Shown here piece after piece: positions 8,571 to 16,935 of a DNA stretch of 64,000 nucleotides. The position numbers and the translations under genes are program-made. Numbering within the stretch: position 1 is the first letter of the stretch; the number at the start of each line of letters is the position of its first letter. This DNA is from an uncultured Clostridia bacterium (GTDB taxonomy: Bacteria > Bacillota > Clostridia > Oscillospirales > Acutalibacteraceae). The notes beneath the pieces are model-generated. The model searched no databases. It was not told where the DNA came from and saw only the letters and a list, made by a program, of their open reading frames with translations. The stretch lies in NCBI GenBank assembly GCA_947623175.1, contig CANQGK010000008.1, forward strand, positions 16,657-80,656. The letters are read 5' to 3'.

Positions 8571-9258
8571 AAAGCCTCCATTGCCTAAAGGGAGGCTTTT
8601 TGGGATTGTAGCCGTAAATTCTGCTTGAAAGTTTAAATTCGGCGTGCTTTACCTTTTCTCTCCCCCTGTCTTTTGCTGCGCAAAATCCACCCCCCTCGTC
8701 AGATGGGGGCAAGGCGCGCACGTCGCGCAGGATAATTTTAAAATCATCTGCAAACTACGCATTTCTCAAATGTAAAGCTTAAAAAGCAAAATTTAATTCA
8801 TTAATTCTTGGCTCAGCTTACGAGGGAGCTGTCAGCGCAGCTGACTGAGGGAGAGAAAAGGTAAAGCATAGAAGAAACTAAAATTCCAATTCATCGCCGT
8901 CTACGGCCTTTCTCTCCCTTCGTCTTTGCCTACGGCAAATCCACCTCCCCCGTCAGGTGAAGGCAAGGCGCTGTCGCGCAGGATAATTTTAAAATCATCT
9001 GCAAACTACGCATTTCTCAAATGTAAAGCTTAAAAAGCAAAATTTAGTTCATTAATTCTTGGCTCCATCTGACGAGGGAGCTGTCAGCGCAGCTGACTGA
9101 GGGAGAGAAAAACTAAAGACGACGATGAATTTAAAAACTTTTAATCTTTATTAAATTTCGGCAACTTGAAGCCTCCCTTGCCTAAAGGGAGGAAAACACA
9201 AATCGCAGCTTATGCTCTCGAATCGCCGCCCTCCCAGATGGGAGGGCGACGAATAAAA
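8571..9258. repeat. Repeat cluster 1 (A-type hairpins and two B-type elements)
   Basis: No gene is seen. 8571-8602 and 9170-9193 are A-type hairpins (CCTCCCTTGCCTAAAGGGAGG type). 8646-8867 is a complete 222-bp B element with perfect 19-bp terminal inverted repeats, GCTTTACCTTTTCTCTCCC and its complement. 8908-9110 is a second, less perfect B element. 9228-9250 is a hairpin CGCCCTCCC-AGAT-GGGAGGGCG just downstream of the minus-strand SipW-type gene. The elements encode nothing and look like non-autonomous mobile or REP-like repeats. Confidence 0.85.
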
Positions 9259-10872
9259 TTATTCAAATGTTACTTCTACTTCACTGCCGTCAACGTAAAC
9301 GGTGGTATTGGCATTATCTGTTTTTTCCAAAATATCTATGACATTTTCGGCTGTAATGCTTGTTCCGTCTGCCTTTTTGCAGCCGTTAACGTTGATCTCA
9401 ACGGGGTTATTGGCAGCACCATACCAGAAGTCGGTATCAAAGGTACAATTGCTAAATGTTGTATTAGCGTATCCACGAACATTGTTATTACTGTTGCTTG
9501 TTCCCTTTGAGAATGTAACATTTTCAAAGGTCGCACCCTTGCAGGCGCCGCCATACGAAGTCCAGCCGTGGAGCTTGCTGTCCTTAACGGTAAGCGTTCC
9601 GGAGCAACCGTCAAAGTTTACGGGATAGGTTGCGTCGATGTCGCAGTTCTCAACGATAACGTTAGCGGAACAGCTTTCGGCTATAATGGCACGGAATCCG
9701 CCGCTTATCTTGGAATTGCGGACAACCAATTCGGTAGCTTTTGAGGTCACCTGAATGCTTGCTCCCCAAGTATCTGTTCCGCCGCCGTAAATTTCAACGT
9801 TGTCAAAGACCGCACTGCCCGAAGTAATATTCAACAGCTTGGTACCGTCGTGTTTATGAACGTCGGAGCCGTCGATTTTCAGATTGCTGAAGTTAATGGA
9901 TTTATCTTCGCCGGGGTTAAAGGAGTAAGGCTTGTCCAAATCGATAACCGTTTCCTCCGGGCCGTTTCCGACGATAGCAACGTCAGCCGGAACAGATTCC
10001 GGAAGTGTAAATGTACCTGAAGAAAGCTCTACCGTATCGCCGGATTTGGCTTCTGTCAAAGCATCATTAAAATCTTCCTGCGAAGCAACGTAAAAATCGG
10101 CAGCGGCGTCGGCGTCGTATTGATCGTTGAAGCTGTCTTCCTCATACGGAGTCTGGGTAGCCTTGAGATTCAGTCCGAGGTAAATTTCGGGAGCGGTTTC
10201 GTCGGTTGCTATTTTCGCGCCGATCCAATTGGCGTCGTTGTCAACCGTAGTGGGCATATAAACTGCCAAAGTAAAGGTTTTTTCGCTGTCTCCGGCTCCG
10301 CTTTTTGCGGGATAGAGAACCTTTCCGTCGGTTTTAAGGCTGTTGAGCTTGCCCATTGCCGCCTTTTCTGCGTCGGCGTCGGAAATCCAGAGAGAGTCGC
10401 GGTCTGTAACTTCCTTTGTGCCTTCGATCACGTTGAACACGAGGAACTGCGAGAGCTTAACTTGATTGCCCTTCATGTTGGTATACGTAGCTTCCGGCGT
10501 TTTTCCGTCTTCACTGCCGTAAACGGCGGCGCTCAAGCCATATTCCAGCGCCAAACTGCCGGCGTTGCGAACGCGCAGGTAAACATACTCGGTGTGGCCC
10601 GGCTCCCAGAGAGCGTCTTTAAAGAGGCTCGGAGTAGCGGCGTCTACCGTATGCCAATCCCCATCGGCAATTGTACCGTCTGCCGCTACTGTGGTTCCTG
10701 CGGCGGCATACTCTAACTCAACGTCCAAATTACCCGCGGTGATTTTATTCATGCCGCTCGTAACCGAATCGGTGAACCATGCGAATGTAGAACCTACAAG
10801 CATTGCTATACAAATAAGCATGGAAAGCATGCTCATAAGCAAAGCCTTTTTGGTAGCTTTAGTTTTGTTCAT
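9259..10872 (-). CDS. SipW-dependent-type secreted protein with C-terminal parallel beta-helix (copy 1)
   Basis: 537 residues. The N-terminus MNKTKATKKALLMSMLSM followed by AMLVGSTFAWFTDSVTSG is the SipW-type signal peptide of TasA/camelysin-like proteins, cut by an archaeal/ER-type signal peptidase (none in this window). Residues 30-255 are a TasA-like beta-sandwich (ITAGNLDVELEY, LWEPGHTEYVYLRVRNAGSLALEY). From about 265 a right-handed beta-helix follows, with short repeats such as VELSSGTFTLPESV, FDNVEIYGGG, VVRNSKISGG and VENCDID. A surface fibre or adhesin role is likely. There is no LPXTG anchor. Upstream lies the conserved 222-nt leader shared with copies 2 and 3. Ribosome binding site GGAG is 12 bp before the ATG. 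Confidence 0.8.
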   Translation of the reverse strand: MNKTKATKKALLMSMLSMLICIAMLVGSTFAWFTDSVTSGMNKITAGNLDVELEYAAAGTTVAADGTIADGDWHTVDAATPSLFKDALWEPGHTEYVYLRVRNAGSLALEYGLSAAVYGSEDGKTPEATYTNMKGNQVKLSQFLVFNVIEGTKEVTDRDSLWISDADAEKAAMGKLNSLKTDGKVLYPAKSGAGDSEKTFTLAVYMPTTVDNDANWIGAKIATDETAPEIYLGLNLKATQTPYEEDSFNDQYDADAAADFYVASQEDFNDALTEAKSGDTVELSSGTFTLPESVPADVAIVGNGPEETVIDLDKPYSFNPGEDKSINFSNLKIDGSDVHKHDGTKLLNITSGSAVFDNVEIYGGGTDTWGASIQVTSKATELVVRNSKISGGFRAIIAESCSANVIVENCDIDATYPVNFDGCSGTLTVKDSKLHGWTSYGGACKGATFENVTFSKGTSNSNNNVRGYANTTFSNCTFDTDFWYGAANNPVEINVNGCKKADGTSITAENVIDILEKTDNANTTVYVDGSEVEVTFE

Positions 10873-11094
10873 GTGTATAACACACTCCTTATTTAATTTT
10901 GCGGCATTTTTAATATTCGGGGCTCGGACGAAACCCCGATAATGCCGTCAAAATCGGAGTGCGTCTATCTGGTGATTAAGGTGCGGCTTCCCCTACGGAA
11001 GTCCGTCAATTTGCCTAATAAGGCGGGCCTTTGCCCCCCCCCCATGGGAATTTTTGTCAATTGTGCGTTTTTCATAAGAGGAAGCCTCCTTTCT
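10873..11094 (-). ncRNA. Conserved structured 5' leader of SipW-type gene, copy 1
   Basis: Read on the minus strand, this block opens with AGAAAGGAGG and ends at the ATG. It is nearly identical in copy 3 and diverged in copy 2, but all three are 222-223 nt long. Visible structure: GAGG-CTT-CCTC over the first ribosome binding site; the hairpin GCCTTATTAGGC; CGGACTTCC-GTAG-GGGAAGCCG; and a long stem with outer arms GGCATT/AATGCC and inner arms CGGGG/CCCCG just before the gene. It contains a short ORF with a G10 tract. It is probably a cis-acting attenuator or riboswitch-like RNA; I match it to no known class. Confidence 0.6.
10965..11075 (-). CDS. Leader ORF with G10 tract, copy 1 (36 residues)
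   Basis: ATG at 11075 has GGAGG 9 bp upstream. The reading starts MKNAQLTKIPMGGG, passes through a run of ten G (plus-strand C at 11034-11043), and ends at TAG 10965-10967. Changing the tract by one base moves the stop: 9 or 12 G stop at the TAG in the GCCTTATTAGGC hairpin; 11 G reads on to a TGA beside the final stem. The peptide itself is not conserved after the tract, so the position of the ribosome rather than the product is likely to matter. Translation is inferred, not shown. Confidence 0.5.
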   Translation of the reverse strand: MKNAQLTKIPMGGGQRPALLGKLTDFRRGSRTLITR

Positions 11095-11101
11095 TTTTTT
11101 A

Positions 11102-11480
11102 TATTTTCGCCGGTCGGCAATCAAAAGACATAAACCGTCGCTTATGTCCTTTGATTCCCGGCTCCATCTGACGAGGGAGCTGTCAGCGTAGCTGACTGAG
11201 GGAGAGATTTTTTATTTTAATTTCCTTTTATTTTTTGGTTTTATCTCGGCTATACTTTTCCTCTCCCCTCGTCTTTTGCTCCGCAAAAGCCACCCCCCTC
11301 GGCAGATGGGGGCAAGGCGCGCCAAGCGCGCAGTTGGGAAAATTTTGGAAATTTCGGATATAAAGCTTATTTTCGCCGGTCGGCAATTCAAAGGCACGAA
11401 AACCTACTGTGCAAACGCTCATGCCCTTGAATCCCCGCCCGTATATTTCATGCGGCAGCCGCTTTTTTATAATAGCGACC
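11102..11480 (-). repeat. Leader extension split by repeat insertion, with duplicated hairpin
   Basis: Between the promoter at 11495-11523 and the conserved leader lie two copies of one hairpin motif (11371-11438 and 11102-11157; on the plus strand both begin ATTTTCGCCGGTCGGCAAT and close with CCTTTGATT or CCCTTGAAT). Between the copies sits a B-type repeat pair (11159-11330). A third copy of the hairpin is upstream of SipW-type copy 3 (about 63804-63860). The insertion lengthens the untranslated leader to about 600 nt. Confidence 0.6.
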
Positions 11481-11494
11481 GATATACACAATAA

Positions 11495-11523
11495 ATTTTA
11501 GCATATCATCCCCGATTTTTCAA
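11495..11523 (-). promoter_or_regulatory. Promoter of SipW-type copy 1
   Basis: On the minus strand: TTGAAA, 17 bp, TGCTAAAAT (extended -10). The region from the -35 to past the -10, TATTGAAAAATCGG...GCTAAAATTTAT, is conserved at copy 2 (26569-26597), which supports the call. Confidence 0.7.
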
Positions 11524-11599
11524 TAGTTTTTTGCAAAAATTCGTCAAATTCGTCAAATCGGCATAAAAAATCGCCGAAATTTAATAAATGCCAAAAAAT

Positions 11600-12504
11600 T
11601 TCAATTCAGCGCCGTCTGTGGTTTTTTCTCTCCCTCAGTCGGCATACGCTGACAGCTCCCTCGTAAGCTGAGCCAAGGATTAATGATCTAAATCCTGTTT
11701 TTTAAGCTACAGATTTGATAAATGCTTAATTTTCAAAAGATTTTAAATTTATCCTGCGCGCTTGCGCGCCTTGCTCCCATCTGACGAGGGGGGTGGATTT
11801 TGCGCAGCAAAAGACAGGGGGAGAGAAAAAGTAAAACCGAGATGCAACTAAAGATTATAAAAAAGCCTCCCTTGCCTAAAGGGAGGTGGCGGCGTAGCCG
11901 ACGGAGGGATTAACGGCACTAAAGCAAAACTCTCAGCCTCACGGGTAAGCAGATATCCCACCACCAACTAACGTTGGTCCCCCTCCCTTTAGGCAAGGGA
12001 GGCTTTTCGGGATTGTTGCTTTTCACACTGCTTGAAAGTTTAAATTCAGCATATCTGTACCTTTTCTCTCCCTCAGTCGGCTACGCCGACAGCTCCCTCG
12101 TCAGATGGAGCCAAGAATAGGTCAAGCTTTTTGAACCTCTGCATGAAAATATAGCTTTTAATGTTGCTAAAACTTGTAAAGTCTATTGTAGCGATTTTTT
12201 TAACTATAAAATTTCAGAAAATGCTTAATTTTCAGAAGATTTTAAATTTATCCTGCGCGCGTGCGCGCCTTGCCTCCACCTGACGGGGGAGGTGGATTTG
12301 CCGTAGGCAAAGACGGAGGGAGAGAAAAGGTAAAGCCTTAAGAAGAAACTAAAAAATCATCCTGCGCGCGTGCGCGCCTTGCCCCCATCTGACGAGGGGG
12401 GTGGCTTTTGCGCAGCAAAAGACAGGGGGAGAGAAAAAGTAAAGCATAGAAGAACCTAAAATTATTTTTAATTTTTTACAATTCGTCCGCGAAGCGGACA
12501 CCGC
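11600..12504. repeat. Repeat cluster 2 (B, A, B and half-B elements)
   Basis: No gene. 11622-11836: B element in reverse orientation. 11872-12006: complete 135-bp A element whose ends are 25-bp inverted repeats beginning AAAGCCTCCCTTGCC. 12058-12337: B element, reverse. 12357-12443: half B element with a GCGCGC hairpin. 12478-12515: GTCCGC/GCGGAC mini-hairpin of family D. The A element carries the inner palindrome CCAACTAACGTTGG. Confidence 0.85.
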
Positions 12505-13017
12505 TCATTTTTCATTCTTTTTCATTCCGGCGTTATTTATGATCACCGTATCTTTATCGTCGAATATGATTTTCAGCGGGAGTCCGGTGCTTCCGAGGCA
12601 GAGCTTGTATTTGCGGGAATTTAGGCGTCCCTCGATAAAAAATTCGTCGTTTTTCGATATTACCCGCGGCCGACTGCTTTGAACGTCCGCAAATACGGCG
12701 CAGACGCGGTTTACAAACGAGCTTTTGGGCAGGGCGTCAAGTGTCGTTTTATAGTCGATATCCTTATAGCTCACCGTAAGGCTTGAGCCGGAAATTTCGA
12801 GACTTAAATCCTTGAGGCTTTCGGGCTCCAAGATATCTGCGATAAAGATATCGCGCTCGGGTATTTGTGCGTAAAAGCTGTAATTTTGCCCGTTTTGCTC
12901 AATCTCCGCCGTAAATTCGAGCCCCTCGGTGATCGCCGTCACTTCGGGGCTTTTGGTTTTGCACCCGCAAAGGGTAATAAGGATAATACAAATAATCGCA
13001 CAAAACAGTTTTTTCAC
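12505..13017 (-). CDS. Hypothetical lipoprotein
   Basis: 170 residues from GTG. The N-terminus MKKLFCAIICIILITLCGC is a lipoprotein signal with the lipobox Cys at about 19. The mature part is beta-rich and alternating (LEFTAEIEQNGQNYSFYAQIP, DLSLEISGSSLTVSYKDIDYKTTL, GRLNSRKYKLCLGSTGLPLKIIF), resembling small outer-surface lipoproteins that sit in a lipid-carrier-like beta fold. I recognise no family. It is the last gene of a minus-strand operon, 27 bp after the NAD(P)HX repair gene. Confidence 0.65.
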   Translation of the reverse strand: MKKLFCAIICIILITLCGCKTKSPEVTAITEGLEFTAEIEQNGQNYSFYAQIPERDIFIADILEPESLKDLSLEISGSSLTVSYKDIDYKTTLDALPKSSFVNRVCAVFADVQSSRPRVISKNDEFFIEGRLNSRKYKLCLGSTGLPLKIIFDDKDTVIINNAGMKKNEK

Positions 13018-13043
13018 AAGCAGGCGTCCTTTTAAAAGCCGGA

Positions 13044-14489
13044 TTAAAGCTCCTCGATAATATCGCTCGGCAGCATTGCGCGCTCGCCGCGTTTCCGCGC
13101 CGCCTTATCCCCCGCCGTCGAATGCAGATACACCGCCGCTTTGGCGGCTTTAAGGGGTTCGAGCCCCTGCGCCAAGAGGGATACGCATATCCCCGCTAAT
13201 ACGTCGCCGCTGCCGCCCTTTGCCATACCGGGATTGCCGGGCAGATTAAAGCTTATCTCTCCGTCGGGAGAGGCGACAATGGTGTCAGCGCCCTTTAAAA
13301 CCACGATGCAATTATATTCTTGCGCAAAGCTTCGGGCGGTATTTATGCGGTCGGACTCGACCTCCGCCGTCGTTTTGCCGACAAGCCGAGCCATTTCGCC
13401 AGGATGCGGGGTAATTATTATCGGAGCATTGCTTTTCTTTAGTAATTCTATGCCGGAAGCCAGGGCATTTATGCCGTCCGCATCCAAAACCAGCGGCAAA
13501 TCGGCAGAAATTATTAATTTTTCCAAAAGCGCTTTTATATTTTCGCCCTTGCCTACCCCACAGCCGAAAAGCACCGCGTCGGCGCCTTTTAAATATTCGT
13601 CCGCTAAGATACCGTCGGCAAAGGTTCCGTTTTCGGACTGCTTTACGGGCAGGCAGACCGCTTCGGGCACCGCGGCGGTAAAGGCGGGGTAAATCCCGTC
13701 GCACAAAACGCACTTCGCTATCCCCACTCCCGAGCGCAGCGCCGCGCGGCAGGCAAGTATCGCGGCGCCCGCCATACCGTAGCTTCCGCAGACGAGCAGT
13801 GCCGTACCGTAACTGCCCTTATGGGAATTATGCCGTCTTTTGGGAAATTCGGGCGCTTCTGTGACGTAATAATCCTTTTCCACGGGGGTTACCCCTATAT
13901 CCGCCGTAATCACCCTGCCGCAGTAATCCGACGCCGGCGGCAGTACAAAACAGGGCTTTAAGGCTATAAAGGTCACGGTAAGCTCGGCGTCAAAGGCGGC
14001 GCCCAATACCCTGCCCGAGTCCGCATGTACGCCGGAGGGCAGGTCTATGGCTATCCGTACCGCGTCGGCTTGATTTACCCTTTCTATAAGGGATATAAGC
14101 TCGGCGGACATTTCGCGGTTTAAGCCTATGCCGAAAAGCGCGTCGATTATGATATCAAACTCGCCCTCAAAGGTATCGGTAATCCTTATGCCGTCAAGCT
14201 TTTCATAATAAAAAAGGGCGTTTTCCGTCGCGGGCTTGCCGCAGGGGGTTATTACGGTGACGTCGGCGCCGTATTCAAAAAGCCGACGCGCGGTCACAAA
14301 ACCGTCGCCCCCGTTGTTGCCGCTCCCGCAAAGCAGGGCTATTTTTTTATTTTCGACGGCATACTCCCGCATTATTATTTCCGCGGCGCGGTTTCCCGCG
14401 TTTTCCATCAATTCTCTAAAAGAAAAAGCGCCGCTTTGCACAGCGTTTTTCTCCGACTCCTCAACAGAATTCTTTGTCAACACTCTCAT
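13044..14489 (-). CDS. nnrDE: Bifunctional NAD(P)HX epimerase / ADP-dependent NAD(P)HX dehydratase
   Basis: 481 residues. It repairs hydrated NADH and NADPH: the N-terminal YjeF_N domain (about 1-205) epimerises R- and S-NAD(P)HX and the C-terminal ribokinase-like domain (about 215-481) dehydrates the S form with ADP. Visible motifs: GSGNNGGDG at 55-63, DALFGIGLNR, IDLPSGVHADSG; in the second domain HKGSYG...CGSYGMAGAA, ITPHPGEMARL and GNPGMAKGGSGDVLAG near 420-432. ATG 14489 is preferred over TTG 14504 because GAGG is 7 bp before it. It lies between a membrane protein and a lipoprotein gene; co-transcription looks likely. Confidence 0.93.
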   Translation of the reverse strand: MRVLTKNSVEESEKNAVQSGAFSFRELMENAGNRAAEIIMREYAVENKKIALLCGSGNNGGDGFVTARRLFEYGADVTVITPCGKPATENALFYYEKLDGIRITDTFEGEFDIIIDALFGIGLNREMSAELISLIERVNQADAVRIAIDLPSGVHADSGRVLGAAFDAELTVTFIALKPCFVLPPASDYCGRVITADIGVTPVEKDYYVTEAPEFPKRRHNSHKGSYGTALLVCGSYGMAGAAILACRAALRSGVGIAKCVLCDGIYPAFTAAVPEAVCLPVKQSENGTFADGILADEYLKGADAVLFGCGVGKGENIKALLEKLIISADLPLVLDADGINALASGIELLKKSNAPIIITPHPGEMARLVGKTTAEVESDRINTARSFAQEYNCIVVLKGADTIVASPDGEISFNLPGNPGMAKGGSGDVLAGICVSLLAQGLEPLKAAKAAVYLHSTAGDKAARKRGERAMLPSDIIEEL

Positions 14490-14507
14490 AGCGGCGCCTC
14501 GCAAATT

Positions 14508-15017
14508 TTATTTAAAAGCGCTGTTCGCGATATATTTGGGAACGAATTTCTTTACCGCGGTCTGCAGCCGCTCCTCGGGGGCAAAAACAAGATAGCTTGA
14601 AGGCTTGCCCTCTTTTTCGGCGACCAGCAGATAAGCGTTTTCGTCGCCCGGGTTGCATGCAAAGGTAACGTCCTTGCCGTTTATCGAATTAAGCATCGAC
14701 GGGTTGTATTTTTCGAGCCGCGAAACGCCGCCGAGCTCGAAGGACAGTATGCGCTTTCTCGAGCTTTTGTTTATTATTTTGTCTATATCCAAAGTGCCGT
14801 TGGTAATAATATACTCGTACTCGACATTAAAGCGCGTGGAAAGCCAAAATGCGCCGTACATTATACCGAAAATCAGGATAATGTTGAACACCGGAATAGG
14901 GTTGAAAATAATCAACAGCGCCGTAAGAATAATCGCCAAAAGCCAAATTCCGATAACGGCAAGCACAGCCTTTCCGCTCTTTTTTATACTTACGATTTGT
15001 TCAAAAAAAGTATCCAT
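14508..15017 (-). CDS. Small two-TM membrane protein (DUF6106-like)
   Basis: 169 residues. Two adjoining membrane helices (about 18-38 and 43-60: AVLAVIGIWLLAIILTALLII, NIILIFGIMYGAFWL) are followed by a PH-like or beta-rich cytoplasmic domain (VEYEYIITNGTLDIDKIINKSSRKRILSFEL). This is the layout of an Oscillospiraceae membrane family I recall as DUF6106; that name is from memory. First gene of the nnrDE operon, with promoter 15058-15087 and ribosome binding site AAGGAG. No function can be assigned. Confidence 0.65.
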   Translation of the reverse strand: MDTFFEQIVSIKKSGKAVLAVIGIWLLAIILTALLIIFNPIPVFNIILIFGIMYGAFWLSTRFNVEYEYIITNGTLDIDKIINKSSRKRILSFELGGVSRLEKYNPSMLNSINGKDVTFACNPGDENAYLLVAEKEGKPSSYLVFAPEERLQTAVKKFVPKYIANSAFK

Positions 15018-15057
15018 ATCATATCTCCTTAACGCAGATAATATTTATATTAAATAC

Positions 15058-15087
15058 ATTATACACCATAACCCGTTATACTTGCAA
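15058..15087 (-). promoter_or_regulatory. Promoter of nnrDE operon, sharing its -35 with the divergent ABC gene
   Basis: Minus strand: TTGCAA (15082-15087), 18 bp, TATAAT (15058-15063). TTGCAA is its own reverse complement and serves as -35 on both strands. Confidence 0.6.
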
Positions 15088-15110
15088 TATTTTTTATTAT
15101 GGTATATAAT
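15082..15110 (+). promoter_or_regulatory. Promoter of ABC exporter gene, sharing the palindromic -35
   Basis: Plus strand: TTGCAA (15082-15087), 17 bp, TATAAT (15105-15110). Back to back with the minus-strand promoter. Confidence 0.6.
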
Positions 15111-15193
15111 ATTTTTAACATTTTCTTAAAAAAGCAAAGAAAGAGGAGCCTGCAAAAGCCGAAACGGTTAAGTTTTCGCGGGCGCTGTGAAAA

Positions 15194-16876
15194 ATGAAAT
15201 CATCGAATAAACCAAAACGCGAAGGCAACGGCGCGACGCTCAGGTGGATTTTTAAATGCACAAAAAAATATCTGCCGGCGGTGGCGCTCATATCTCTTTT
15301 CTCGATTATCGTGTCGTTAAGCTCGGTGGAGCTTGCCCTGCTCTCGAAAAAGGTGCTCGAAATCGCCACGGGCGACGCCGAGGGGGAGCTTATGTCCTGC
15401 GCGCTCGGACTTGTGGGCATAGTTATATTGCAAATCCTCTTATCCGGAGCGGATACCGTCTTAAAAGCCTACGCCGGCGGAAAGCTCACCATTTCGGTGA
15501 GAAATTACCTGTTCGGCGTACTTAACCGCAAAAAATACTCAAAGCTGTATTTTTACCATTCGGGCGACCTCTTAAACCGCTTCACCTCCGACGCCGACGT
15601 TGTGATAAACAGCATCATATCCGTGATACCCGGCGTCGCGTCCATGACAGCCCAATTGGTAGGCGGCATAACGGCAATTTTACTGCTCGACAGTAAGCTG
15701 GCGTTTATAGTGCTGTTTGCCGGAATAGCCGTGCCCGCCTTCGGCAGGCTAATAAGCCGCAAATACAAGCGACTGCACAAGGAAGTTCAGCAAACCGAGG
15801 GCAAAGCCCGCTCCTTTATGCAGGAATGTTTCGAAAACGTGATCGTGCTTAAGGCCTTCGGCAGTGTAAAGCCCTTTGCAAAAAAGCTCAATCAATATAT
15901 GAAGCGCAATTTCAGCATTAAAATCAAGCGAAGCTACATGTCATCCGTTATGCATTTAAGCCTTTATTCCTTCTTTACGGTGGGCTATTACGCGATTTTG
16001 ATTTGGGGAGCCGGCGAAATATCCCAAAAAAAGATCACCTACGGTATGTTAATGGCGTTTTTGCAATTGGTTTCCCAGCTTCGTATGCCGCTTCAGAACA
16101 TTTCGGGCATTTTTCCGCAATATTATTCCGCGATAGCCTCCGCCGAGCGGCTTATGGAGATCGAAAACGGCGAGGAGGACAAGCCCCTGCTCGACGACGC
16201 GGAGCTTAATGACGTCATTAAAAGCTTCGGCGGCATCGAGTTTAAAAACGTAAGCTTTGCCTATGACGGGGAGGAAATCCTTAAAAATTGCAGCTTCACG
16301 GTGCCGAAGGGCAAGATAACCGCCCTTACCGGCGAATCGGGAAGCGGCAAAAGCACGGTATTTAAGATAATCTTGGGGCTTTACGACGCAAAATCGGGCG
16401 ATATTACCGTAAACGGCGGCAGAAAGCTCGATCCGTCGCTTAGGGGGCTTTTTGCCTACGTTCCGCAGGGTAATATGGTGCTTTCCGGAACCATAAGGGA
16501 AAACATCACCCTTTGCAACGACAACGTCAACGAAAAACGGCTTATAGAGGCGGCAAAAGCGGCGGAAATATACGATTTTATAAGCAGTATGCCGGCGGGC
16601 TTTGAAACCGTTTTGGCGGAGCGCGGCGCCGGACTTTCCGAGGGGCAGATACAGCGCATTTCGATAGCCCGCGCACTGCTTACCGACGCTCCGGTATTAC
16701 TGCTCGACGAAGCCACCTCCGCGCTCGACGAGGCCACCGAAACCCGCCTGCTTAACAATATTCGGGCTTTAAAAGACAAAACCGTCCTGTTCGTAACCCA
16801 CAGAAACACAAGCCTCGGCGCATGCGACAGAATTATTCATATTGAAAACAAGCAATTCTCGGTTGTAAAGGAATAA
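15194..16876 (+). CDS. ABC exporter with fused membrane and ATPase domains
   Basis: 560 residues, half-transporter of the ABCB/MsbA type that works as a dimer. Residues about 18-310 hold six membrane helices; 340-560 the ATPase: Walker A GESGSGKST at about 380, Q-loop PQGN, signature LSEGQIQRI near 481, Walker B VLLLDEATSALD near 501 and the switch His in VTHRN. The start ATG 15194 is forced by an in-frame TGA six bases upstream; no good ribosome binding site precedes it, though AAGAGGAG occurs at about 15139. Substrate unknown (lipid, peptide or drug). Single-gene unit ending at the hairpin 16894-16920. Confidence 0.88.
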   Translation: MKSSNKPKREGNGATLRWIFKCTKKYLPAVALISLFSIIVSLSSVELALLSKKVLEIATGDAEGELMSCALGLVGIVILQILLSGADTVLKAYAGGKLTISVRNYLFGVLNRKKYSKLYFYHSGDLLNRFTSDADVVINSIISVIPGVASMTAQLVGGITAILLLDSKLAFIVLFAGIAVPAFGRLISRKYKRLHKEVQQTEGKARSFMQECFENVIVLKAFGSVKPFAKKLNQYMKRNFSIKIKRSYMSSVMHLSLYSFFTVGYYAILIWGAGEISQKKITYGMLMAFLQLVSQLRMPLQNISGIFPQYYSAIASAERLMEIENGEEDKPLLDDAELNDVIKSFGGIEFKNVSFAYDGEEILKNCSFTVPKGKITALTGESGSGKSTVFKIILGLYDAKSGDITVNGGRKLDPSLRGLFAYVPQGNMVLSGTIRENITLCNDNVNEKRLIEAAKAAEIYDFISSMPAGFETVLAERGAGLSEGQIQRISIARALLTDAPVLLLDEATSALDEATETRLLNNIRALKDKTVLFVTHRNTSLGACDRIIHIENKQFSVVKE

Positions 16877-16893
16877 ACTGAAAAAGATTTAGA

Positions 16894-16920
16894 GGCTGCG
16901 GTAAAAATTTTGCCGCAGCC
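16894..16920. terminator. Bidirectional terminator between ABC exporter and cardiolipin synthase genes
   Basis: Perfect stem GGCTGCGG / CCGCAGCC extended by AAAA/TTTT. It is flanked by T-rich sequence on the minus side. It separates two convergent genes. Confidence 0.75.
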
Positions 16921-16935
16921 TTAAATTACGCTCAA

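Noticed and set aside
8571..9258. Insertion sequence with transposase
   Set aside because: Terminal inverted repeats are present but no element is longer than about 300 bp and none encodes a protein.
10873..11094. Known riboswitch (c-di-GMP type I, THF, preQ1, ZTP) in the SipW-type leader
   Set aside because: GCAAA and GACGCAC motifs occur, but the order of conserved bases and stems of those classes as I recall them is not met.
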